Part shown: positions 46,198 through 52,465 of the stretch, piece by piece
Position numbering within the stretch: the first letter of the stretch is position 1
How the letters are laid out: the number at the start of each line of letters is the position of its first letter
Assembly: GCA_900316475.1 (NCBI GenBank)
Contig: ONDA01000006.1
Location: forward strand, 141,755 to 205,754
Direction of reading: 5' to 3'
DNA from: an uncultured Prevotellaceae bacterium
Lineage (GTDB): Bacteria; Bacteroidota; Bacteroidia; Bacteroidales; Bacteroidaceae
DNA: 64,000 nucleotides
Notes under the pieces: model-generated
Told to the model about the DNA's origin: nothing
Database searches by the model: none
The model's input: the letters and a program-made list of their open reading frames with translations, nothing else
Translations under genes and position numbers: made by a program

Positions 46198-47184
46198 TTA
46201 ATAGTTATAAATTGATTCCGGTTTAAACTCTCTGGCAATACTGCTCAGGTCGACGCCTGCCTGCTTGGCCATCTGATAGAACGTGGCTATGGTGGTGCGT
46301 CCGTCGTTTTGACGCAGACACTGCTGCCACTTGCGCTCGCAGTCGCCCTCACGGTACTTCGGACTCATGCTGCTCAGCTGATGATACAAGTCGCGCCCCT
46401 GGTTGCCAAGACCGTTGGCCAGCGCGAAGCCCAGCTTCAGGTAGTCGCCATAACTGTCGGCAATGTTGGCCCCCCGGCGCACCAGCTCGCGGGCAACGGC
46501 CCTTGCCTTGGCCAGCTCCTCCATCGGAAGGAGGGGCTGGCTGCTGGCACTGACGGGCTTGGGCTTAGACTGTTTGACGCCATCCGACTTTCCTGCCCAG
46601 GCTATTGGGTCGAAGTGCAGTCCCGGCTCATTGACGTCGGTGTTGACGTAGGCCTGTGGGTCATAGCAGAGGAAGCAGGCGCGCGACACGTTCTGGCATT
46701 GTCTGTCCACTTGCTTGTCGGTCAACTCATCGTAATTAGCCAGCAGATAGTTCCTCACACCATGAAACCACGTCTTGTGGTCAGCCGTCGTAAGGTCAAT
46801 CACGATGACCCATTTCACGCCGTTGCCACTGGGTGAGCGGAAGGCCAGTACGGTGAAGAAGTGACCGTCGGCTATCAGCCGCTGCTTCAGGCCGTCCACA
46901 TCCTCCACGCCGTCGAGGTCGATACAGAGCAGACCGGAGTGGCTGACGAGGCAGGCATCCGAGCAATAGCTGAACACGCCGCTGGGCGTCACATAAGGGA
47001 GGTTCAGACCCTTGTAGAGCCTTGCCTCTGCCTTGTCCTTTATGGCGCGCAGCTGCTGCGTCTGCACGCCAAGTATGGCACTGCGGATTGTCTTTGCCAC
47101 CTCGACCAACGTCACTACTCTCGACGGCACCTTGTTAGTTATCGGCGGGTTGAAATACGACATTTCAAAACTTCTGTTCTCCAT
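46198..47184 (-). CDS. BT4734-like/PriCT-2 primase-family protein (VirE N-terminal type)
   Basis: 328 residues. The N-terminal part matches the BT4734/VirE-N family related to archaeo-eukaryotic primases: LLCIDLDGV (Asp89, Asp91; candidate metal-binding DxD) followed by FRSPSGNGVKWVIVIDL. The C-terminal 80 residues resemble PriCT-2 (KLGFALANGLGNQGRDLYHQL, then CERKWQQCLRQ and TIATFYQMAKQAGVD). A role in DNA replication of a mobile element or phage is inferred. Located 4 nt after the 116-residue protein and 13 nt before DUF3987. Confidence 0.85.
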   Translation of the reverse strand: MENRSFEMSYFNPPITNKVPSRVVTLVEVAKTIRSAILGVQTQQLRAIKDKAEARLYKGLNLPYVTPSGVFSYCSDACLVSHSGLLCIDLDGVEDVDGLKQRLIADGHFFTVLAFRSPSGNGVKWVIVIDLTTADHKTWFHGVRNYLLANYDELTDKQVDRQCQNVSRACFLCYDPQAYVNTDVNEPGLHFDPIAWAGKSDGVKQSKPKPVSASSQPLLPMEELAKARAVARELVRRGANIADSYGDYLKLGFALANGLGNQGRDLYHQLSSMSPKYREGDCERKWQQCLRQNDGRTTIATFYQMAKQAGVDLSSIAREFKPESIYNY

Positions 47185-47188
47185 AGCC

Positions 47189-47539
47189 TTAGAATCTTAC
47201 GTTATTAATCAGTTCCACAGCCTCGCGCAGCAACGTCTCCTTCACGTCCAGTCCCTCGCGCTTGAAAATCTTCAGCGTCAGCTGGTAAGCCTCGTCCTTC
47301 GTGGCCGAGATTCGACCGTGAGCCGCCTTGCGCAGGAGCGTAGAGTTGGCGCGGACGCGCTTCTTGGCGGGCACGAAGAAGAACGAGCCGCTGCGCATCA
47401 GCTGCGCCGTTCCGCTGGCTCTCATAGGCGTCACCACCTGACCATCCGGGTCGTCGGCCCAGAACTCGAATCCTACACTCTTACCGTTCTCGTCGGGCGT
47501 TATGGTGCCCAAACCGCTTAATGAAATAGTCTTGTTCAT
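47189..47539 (-). CDS. Hypothetical protein in the primase-like operon
   Basis: 116 residues, not recognised. The first half is beta-like (ISLSGLGTITPDENGKSVGFEFW), the second basic and helical (PAKKRVRANSTLLRKAAHGR, then LTLKIFKREGLDVKETLL). The basic segment could touch nucleic acid. Operon position between two other replication-type genes suggests a DNA-linked job. Confidence 0.7.
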   Translation of the reverse strand: MNKTISLSGLGTITPDENGKSVGFEFWADDPDGQVVTPMRASGTAQLMRSGSFFFVPAKKRVRANSTLLRKAAHGRISATKDEAYQLTLKIFKREGLDVKETLLREAVELINNVRF

Positions 47540-47551
47540 GATCAGTCCTCC

Positions 47552-47836
47552 TTAACGGTTAAGTTTCACAATGTCGTTGCATACCACTTTTTGGTAGAGC
47601 TTGCCGTCAACCTCGCGTACATAGTAGATAAACGATGCTGCCACCACGTCGCCCTCAAAGAATCGGCACAAGGCCAAATTGCCTGAGAGGTGAGCCAGGA
47701 ACTCGTCTGCTCGTTTCGCACTACCCAACGTCTTCAGTCGGATTTCACACTTGGCCACCAGGCCACCCTCCTTCCTCATGGAAGGAATGTAGGTCACGTC
47801 TGATTGTGACACTACGCGATAGATGTTTGTCTTCAT
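47552..47836 (-). CDS. Small beta-rich protein, possibly OB-fold-like
   Basis: 94 residues, first gene of the primase-like operon. Alternating strands (LVAKCEIRLKTLG, FEGDVVAASFIYYVREVDGKLYQKVVCNDI) resemble small single-strand-binding OB-folds of Bacteroidota, but without a diagnostic motif. I therefore leave the function open. Its start lies about 105 nt after a strong promoter. Confidence 0.65.
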   Translation of the reverse strand: MKTNIYRVVSQSDVTYIPSMRKEGGLVAKCEIRLKTLGSAKRADEFLAHLSGNLALCRFFEGDVVAASFIYYVREVDGKLYQKVVCNDIVKLNR

Positions 47837-47947
47837 CCTTTTAATTGTTTTTGAAGTTAATAAAAAGATGAGACCCGGTCTCCATGCTCACTCTCTATAG
47901 GCGCCTGAAAGCTTGCATGGCAGCTTCGATTTCTCTCTACTGCGATG

Positions 47948-47979
47948 CAAAGGTACGAAGGATTCTGTAAAGAGTCAAA
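47948..47979 (-). promoter_or_regulatory. Promoter of the primase-like operon
   Basis: TTTG (47976-47979) and TACCTTTG (47948-47955) on the minus strand, spacing 20, are a full -33/-7 match. The leader holds the palindrome GAGACCCGGTCTC (47871-47883). Confidence 0.75.
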
Positions 47980-48054
47980 GAATTAAGTGGACTCTTAAAC
48001 CGTTCTAAATAAAGCACTTAGAATGTGGCAAAGGGACCTGAAATATCATTTCAT

Positions 48055-48213
48055 GTACACTGTCATCCCTCATCCGTACACGAAAAACAGCTTTCGTATA
48101 CACTTATGTACTTTTCGTGAATATGAATCAAACACAAAGCCCATTAGACGTACACAAAGCAACACAAGCACTCATTACGTGTACAGAAATGCAGGCATAA
48201 AACGCACGTACAA
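48055..48213. repeat. Cluster of GTACAC-like sites in a gene-free gap
   Basis: GTACAC or its complement occurs at 48055, 48076, 48150 and 48179 (as GTGTAC), with variants GTATAC (48096), GTAC (48108) and GTACAA (48208). Most sit in a CGTACAC context. The gap 47837-48263 contains no believable gene; besides this cluster it has the promoter above and a terminator at its end. Confidence 0.6.
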
Positions 48214-48237
48214 AGAAAACGAAATCGAGAATCGGGC

Positions 48238-48265
48238 TAAAAAAAGACACCAAACAGAGGTGTCT
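48238..48265 (-). terminator. Terminator of the 401-residue protein gene
   Basis: AGACACC and GGTGTCT form a 7-bp stem followed on the minus strand by TTTTTTT. The stem overlaps the stop codon of the gene. Confidence 0.75.
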
Positions 48266-49469
48266 ACGATGCAATTTCCATCGGGTGGAATTTCTTTTTG
48301 AGCATGGAGTTGATTTTGCTCAGCATATTTTGTTTGATGGTGTCTGTCGAGCTATCATTGCACTGGGTATGCTTTGTACAAGCCCCACCGAGGGCCGACT
48401 TGCCAATAGTTCCCCATCGACCACCGTGCTCTTTATAATACTTGTCAAAATACCTAAGGAACGACTCATAACCAACAATCGGTTTGCACCACTCGTAGAA
48501 GAAAAACAATTCCAGTGCAGGCACCTTGTCGCGCTTGCACTTCTCGGGTAATAGGTCATCGAAGTGCTCTATCACATAGTTGATCTTCAGGATTCTCTCT
48601 GCGTCATCACCGAAAACCATCTTGGCAAAACTCATGTTCGGGTTATCATCGGCAGCAGAATTGACTTCGTAGATTGTTATCCTGTCAACGTCCTTGGGCG
48701 AGCAGTTGTGATAATACTTCTGGGCAAACTGCTCCTTGCTGGATGTATCTTTCTTATACGCTTTAAGTACAGGGTTCTCGTCGTCACCCGATATTTTCTT
48801 GTTGCTCATCACGGCCTTCTTCATTTCAGGGTCAGACATGATGGCCTCAATGAGCAAACGCTGGTTCTTCTTGCTCTTTTCGCATGAATCGACCAGAATT
48901 TCAAGGCACTTCTTGGCATCTCCCCTCGTAATTTTCTCTTCTTTAAGGGCGCGCATGCCTTCCTCGATGCATTCGTTCATGTTGGTGTAGAATTCGTACA
49001 TCGACTTGAACAGGTCCTTCACACACGATGGATAAGACGACAAGCCATACAAATCGAGAATATAATTATCGGTATTTATCAGCGACCGCTCGTGAGCCTG
49101 ATAATCTGGCACACCCGTAGGCAACTGCTTGCGCGAAACCTTGCAAAAACGCTTGAACACCTTTTTTATACCAGCCGAACCACTACGCATGCGCCATGAA
49201 ACCTTGACAGAGGAGTCGACCAAATTATTATCCTCATGGGCAAACTCCTTAGGGAATGTCTTGCAATACTTGAACAGGTATTGCTTCTGACGGCTCAGCT
49301 TGGCATTATACTCATTGATGTCGTTCGTCAGACTATAAATTTGCTCTTCATCTAGCTGCTTGCCGTTGATGGCATACAGAAGCCTATATACATCAAAATT
49401 GGCGATGAAGTCGGCTATTAACTCCATCTGCTCCACATGTGAGTTGCCTATTTGGCGAGATATATGCAT
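48264..49469 (-). CDS. Unrecognised 401-residue helical protein of the accessory region
   Basis: No family assigned. No signal peptide or transmembrane segment. Predicted mostly helical and charged, with a basic stretch near 110-140 (GIKKVFKRFCKVSRKQLP), many Lys/Glu helices in the middle, and a C-terminal Cys/Lys-rich part (GGACTKHTQCN, NSMLKKKFHP). Base composition is more AT-rich than in core genes, consistent with acquisition. It stands alone between the GTACAC cluster and the secreted-protein gene and ends in its own terminator. Could be an element-specific replication, regulatory or defence protein; nothing decides. Confidence 0.75.
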   Translation of the reverse strand: MHISRQIGNSHVEQMELIADFIANFDVYRLLYAINGKQLDEEQIYSLTNDINEYNAKLSRQKQYLFKYCKTFPKEFAHEDNNLVDSSVKVSWRMRSGSAGIKKVFKRFCKVSRKQLPTGVPDYQAHERSLINTDNYILDLYGLSSYPSCVKDLFKSMYEFYTNMNECIEEGMRALKEEKITRGDAKKCLEILVDSCEKSKKNQRLLIEAIMSDPEMKKAVMSNKKISGDDENPVLKAYKKDTSSKEQFAQKYYHNCSPKDVDRITIYEVNSAADDNPNMSFAKMVFGDDAERILKINYVIEHFDDLLPEKCKRDKVPALELFFFYEWCKPIVGYESFLRYFDKYYKEHGGRWGTIGKSALGGACTKHTQCNDSSTDTIKQNMLSKINSMLKKKFHPMEIAS

Positions 49470-49570
49470 GTGTACCTACTATTTATAGTTTTACAAAAAG
49501 CAACAAGCAAACATCGCGCCAAACTCCACGTTGTATTGAATGAACTGACAATGTGGCAGATTATATGACA

Positions 49571-49602
49571 AAAAGTGGCAGCTCCGTGAGGGGCTGCCAC
49601 TT
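49571..49602 (-). terminator. Terminator of the AT-rich secreted protein gene
   Basis: AAGTGGCAGC and GCTGCCACTT form a 10-bp perfect stem with a 10-nt loop and a short T-run on the minus strand, 25 nt after the gene. Confidence 0.75.
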
Positions 49603-49626
49603 ATATCTGAACCTTGTCTCAAAGCC

Positions 49627-50328
49627 TCATAGGTCATCACCTATCGTATTATTATAATTGTTTTCATAGTACATAACTATAGAATATTCCCCGTATTTTT
49701 CAGTAATCATAAACCACACATGCTTGGATTCTAATAGTTCATCATATAGCTTATTTGACTCATCCTCTACAAATTTATCTATTTCTGCCTTTTCTTCTAT
49801 AGTAGGATTATGTAACTGTTCTTCACTAAATTTTTGTTTGACAGCTTTGGCCAATCGATTCTTAGCAGTTTCCAGATCCGTTAAAGATGTATCTATAGTT
49901 TGATAAAAAGAGGCTTCATAACGTTTATTATGGACAGTCATCTCATATGATATATCTTCATCTTCAGGTATACGATTAGCTGTTCTACCTCCCACATATT
50001 TATCTTTTTTTTTGCAGAACATATCAATAAGATTGTTAAATCTGTATTTTATTCCTGTTTCAGATGATGGATTAGCATCTATAACCACTATTCTCCAAAC
50101 TTTATTATTATTGTTGGTCTGAATGCCGATATATGAGTCTGATCCATTAAATTTCCCCTTTAGGATATCTAGCTTTGCATCATAAATAAAACCTTTTGCT
50201 TTCAATTTAGTCATCATTTCCGACTTCGTCCCGTCAACAGGTATCCCAAGGAATGTTGTAACATCCTTTTGCGCAAAAACTTGGGTGAACGCAAATGCAA
50301 AAATTACAGATAATAAAAACTGTTTCAT
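49627..50328 (-). CDS. AT-rich secreted hypothetical protein
   Basis: 233 residues with a clear signal peptide (MKQFLLSVIFAFAFTQVFA). The mature part begins DVTTFLGIPVDGTKSEMMTKLKAKGF, a pattern seen in many Bacteroidales periplasmic proteins of unknown role, and holds a Lys/Glu-rich helical middle. Codon use is strikingly AT-rich compared with the genes outside the island, so it was probably acquired. No lipobox. Confidence 0.75.
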   Translation of the reverse strand: MKQFLLSVIFAFAFTQVFAQKDVTTFLGIPVDGTKSEMMTKLKAKGFIYDAKLDILKGKFNGSDSYIGIQTNNNNKVWRIVVIDANPSSETGIKYRFNNLIDMFCKKKDKYVGGRTANRIPEDEDISYEMTVHNKRYEASFYQTIDTSLTDLETAKNRLAKAVKQKFSEEQLHNPTIEEKAEIDKFVEDESNKLYDELLESKHVWFMITEKYGEYSIVMYYENNYNNTIGDDL

Positions 50329-50394
50329 TGTATATAGTGATTTGTTAATAATATTTATGCCTCTACTTTCTTACCCCATAGGCATCATCGTTTT

Positions 50395-50793
50395 TTAGGG
50401 TTCAACATTCGTAATATTTACCAGCTCCCCCACAGCTGTCACAAAATCATGTGATAGAGGAGCCATTTCGAGCACTTCGGCTTCCGTGATGTCTGCAATG
50501 CTGTTATAATCGGCCTTAATACGAAGCTGTATCATACGAGCAAAAAATCGGCCGTATTTCTTGTCCAATTGACCTGTCATGATGAATTGCCTGCCCAATT
50601 CGGTAAGTGTGCCATCGTGAGTCTTTGTGGCAATGTTACGCGTAATGAAAGCAGCATGAACAATATGATAACAGGCATAGTAAAACCGATTGGCAGCCAA
50701 ATCCCATCGTTTCTGGAGAACCATGTCATCAGCTTCCTGAAGGAACCGGTGTGCCTTTTCCGTCTGTAGTTTTATGAGCAGATTTGTATCCAT
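50395..50793 (-). CDS. HEPN-domain protein, candidate toxin of a HEPN/MNT pair
   Basis: 132 residues, helical. The Rx6H motif of HEPN ribonucleases is RFYYACYH (Arg36, His43). In characterised HEPN/MNT pairs such as HepT/MntA, the HEPN protein is an RNase toxin inactivated by nucleotidylation of a Tyr near the active site; suitable Tyr residues are present here (38, 39, 42). It follows the nucleotidyltransferase gene by 4 nt. I start at the ATG at 50793; an upstream in-frame ATG would overlap the partner. Confidence 0.88.
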   Translation of the reverse strand: MDTNLLIKLQTEKAHRFLQEADDMVLQKRWDLAANRFYYACYHIVHAAFITRNIATKTHDGTLTELGRQFIMTGQLDKKYGRFFARMIQLRIKADYNSIADITEAEVLEMAPLSHDFVTAVGELVNITNVEP

Positions 50794-50797
50794 AGGC

Positions 50798-51121
50798 TTA
50801 AAGCAGATTGATGGCATCACGCTGAACATTGTCATAGAAAGGCGTAATGCTATTGGCTTTCCATTCCTGTTCAGTGTACACAATAGGGTTGATTTGTTCA
50901 CCAATCTTCCATCCCAGCTCCACAAGTGGATAGCTCACCAGATCGTAGTCTTCCTGTCGCAGCTGGTCTTTGGGTAGTATGATAAGAATGTCCCAGTCAG
51001 AACTCTTTCGCGCCTGACCTCTGGCCCTGGAGCCAAAGAGAAGCACGACACTACCCTTAGGCGCAGTCTTTCGAACTATCTGCCTAATCTGGCTTAATAC
51101 GTGTCTGTTCTTATTTGTCAT
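50798..51121 (-). CDS. MNT-family minimal nucleotidyltransferase, antitoxin-like
   Basis: 107 residues. The active-site motif GSRARG...SDWD is at residues 30-44 (Gly30, Ser31, Asp42, Asp44). The third acidic residue usual in polymerase-beta-type enzymes is not obvious; the region reads INPIVYT. By analogy it would nucleotidylate and silence the HEPN protein. First gene of the pair, with a TATCTTTG box 24 nt upstream at 51145-51152. Confidence 0.88.
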   Translation of the reverse strand: MTNKNRHVLSQIRQIVRKTAPKGSVVLLFGSRARGQARKSSDWDILIILPKDQLRQEDYDLVSYPLVELGWKIGEQINPIVYTEQEWKANSITPFYDNVQRDAINLL

Positions 51122-51144
51122 ATCTTCATACCTTTATCTGTGTG

Positions 51145-51152
51145 CAAAGATA
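51145..51152 (-). promoter_or_regulatory. -7 box for the HEPN/MNT pair
   Basis: TATCTTTG on the minus strand, 24 nt before the MNT start, so the pair has its own promoter. Confidence 0.5.
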
Positions 51153-51206
51153 GGCAATTATTCCGATACTTCCAAACAAATCGAAGAAAAAGTATCACAA
51201 GGTCAA

Positions 51207-51237
51207 ACCTTGCAATCTTGCAACCTTGCATCTTGCA
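51207..51237. repeat. Array of CTTGCA repeats, left of an AT-rich core
   Basis: Four units of (A/T)(C/T)CTTGCA-like sequence with an 8-bp period, the last shortened to 7. It is opposite in orientation to the array at 51355-51384. Between them lies a 115-bp stretch that is AT-rich over about 51270-51340 (TTAATTATTATATAAAAATA and following). Confidence 0.75.
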
Positions 51238-51354
51238 TGAAGGTGGTTACAAGTGCAAGTAGTGGTATACCTGATTAATGTATGTTAATTATTATATAAA
51301 AATATTATAATAATATAACCATTATTGTTAACAAATTTACTGTAACAGGCCTTA

Positions 51355-51384
51355 TGCAAGGATGCAAGGATGCAAGATTGCAAG
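51355..51384. repeat. Array of TGCAAG repeats, right of the AT-rich core
   Basis: Four units TGCAAGGA, TGCAAGGA, TGCAAGAT, TGCAAG in tandem, period 8. With the array at 51207-51237 it brackets the AT-rich segment in inverted orientation. Confidence 0.75.
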
Positions 51385-51399
51385 AAATGATGATGATGC

Positions 51400-51487
51400 T
51401 TTGCTTACGGCGCCCCCGACCTTTGCTTACGGTAAACCCGACCTTTGCTTACGGTAAAGGTGGGGTTTGCTTACGGCAAACCCGGAA
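51400..51487. repeat. Four 22-bp iteron-like direct repeats
   Basis: TTTGCTTACGG begins at 51400, 51422, 51444 and 51466, an exact 22-bp period. The second half of each unit varies (for example CGCCCCCGACC, TAAACCCGACC, CAAACCCGGAA). Each unit is an imperfect dyad: TTTGC is answered by GCAAA or GTAAA. Two helical turns per unit would place bound proteins on one face. No gene is visible between 51122 and 51545. Confidence 0.8.
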
Positions 51488-51499
51488 AAGAAAAGGCGT

Positions 51500-51531
51500 A
51501 TAACAAAAGGGGCGGCGCTTGGGCGCGCCGC
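51500..51531 (-). terminator. Terminator of ispE
   Basis: GCGGCGC and GCGCCGC (7 bp, 6-nt loop) followed on the minus strand by CCCTTTTGTT, 15 nt after the ispE stop. Confidence 0.7.
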
Positions 51532-51545
51532 TGCTGCGCCTTGTG

Positions 51546-52379
51546 TTACAGGCTATGGCAATAGGTGAACAGTTCGGGCGGGAAGTGGGCGGTCAGGTCG
51601 ACGGGACTGCGGAAGAGGCCGAAGACGGCGGAACCGCTGCCCGACATGGCGGCATAGACGGCTCCAAGGTCGTAGAGTCGCTCCTTGACGGCTGCAATCT
51701 CGGGGTGCAGGACGAAGACGCTCTGCTCGAAGTCGTTCACCAGCTGCTCGCGCCACGTCTCTATGGGCTGGCGGACGATGTCGTAGCAACACTTGGCGGG
51801 CTTCGCGGGGGTGATGAGCGCGAAGGCTTCCTTCGTCGATACCGGGATGTCGGGACGGACTACGGCGATATGGTAGCCAGACAGGTCGAGGTCTATGGGC
51901 TGCAACCGCTCGCCGATGCCTTCGGCGTAGGCGGGTCGGCTGAGGATGAAGAAGGGGCAGTCGGCGCCAAGGCGGGCTGCATAGCTTATCATCTGGTCGT
52001 CGCTGAGCCCCAGGGTGAACATCTCGTTCAGCAGGCGGATGGTGTAGGCGCAGTCGCTGGAGCCACCCCCCATGCCCGCCTGTGTGGGTATGCCCTTGAA
52101 GAGGTGGGCGTGGACGCGTGGCATCTGCTGAAAGTCCTGCTTCAGCAGGTGGTAGGCGCGCACGACGAGGTTGCTCTGCTCGTCGCCCTCGACGCTGATA
52201 TTCGTGACCTTGATGTCGCAGTCGACGGCCGACGGGAATTTCGGGTTCATGATGGTGAGTTCCAGTGCGTCGCTGACGGGCACGGGGTAAAACACGGTTT
52301 CAAGGTTGTGGTATCCGTCCGCACGCCGTTCTACCACGTTCAGCCCCAGGTTGATTTTTGCTATCGGAAATGTTATCAT
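51546..52379 (-). CDS. ispE: 4-diphosphocytidyl-2-C-methyl-D-erythritol kinase
   Basis: GHMP-family kinase of the MEP pathway to isoprenoid precursors. The 277 residues contain PIAKINLGLNVVERRADGYHNL (family N-terminus with substrate Lys and His), the ATP-binding GMGGGSSDCAYTIRL, and AAMSGSGSAVFGL. An upstream in-frame start would add 26 residues across the promoter. The box TACCTTTG (52384-52391) ends only 4 nt before the ATG, so the mRNA may be leaderless. Confidence 0.95.
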   Translation of the reverse strand: MITFPIAKINLGLNVVERRADGYHNLETVFYPVPVSDALELTIMNPKFPSAVDCDIKVTNISVEGDEQSNLVVRAYHLLKQDFQQMPRVHAHLFKGIPTQAGMGGGSSDCAYTIRLLNEMFTLGLSDDQMISYAARLGADCPFFILSRPAYAEGIGERLQPIDLDLSGYHIAVVRPDIPVSTKEAFALITPAKPAKCCYDIVRQPIETWREQLVNDFEQSVFVLHPEIAAVKERLYDLGAVYAAMSGSGSAVFGLFRSPVDLTAHFPPELFTYCHSL

Positions 52380-52383
52380 GCTG

Positions 52384-52391
52384 CAAAGGTA
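52384..52391 (-). promoter_or_regulatory. -7 box for ispE, adjoining the start codon
   Basis: TACCTTTG on the minus strand, 4 nt from the ATG at 52379. The usual start of transcription would fall on or next to the ATG. Confidence 0.5.
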
Positions 52392-52436
52392 GAAAAAAAA
52401 TAATGAAATACAAGCCACGGGATAGGTTTTTTTTCG

Positions 52437-52444
52437 TATCTTTG
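52437..52444 (+). promoter_or_regulatory. -7 box for dnaB
   Basis: TATCTTTG on the plus strand, 21 nt before the dnaB ATG. Confidence 0.5.
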
Positions 52445-52465
52445 CAGCCCGAAACAAATTTTACT

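Noticed and set aside
48023-48301. A plus-strand 92-residue reading frame in the gap upstream of the primase-like operon
   Set aside because: It has no recognisable motif, no upstream box, and crosses the terminator and 3' end of the 401-residue gene. The GTACAC site cluster explains the DNA better.
48264-51121. A complete prophage
   Set aside because: No capsid, tail, terminase or lysis genes are present; only replication-like and accessory genes.
51400-51487. A CRISPR array from the evenly spaced TTTGCTTACGG repeats
   Set aside because: The units are contiguous at 22 bp, with no 25-40 bp unique spacers and no cas genes nearby.
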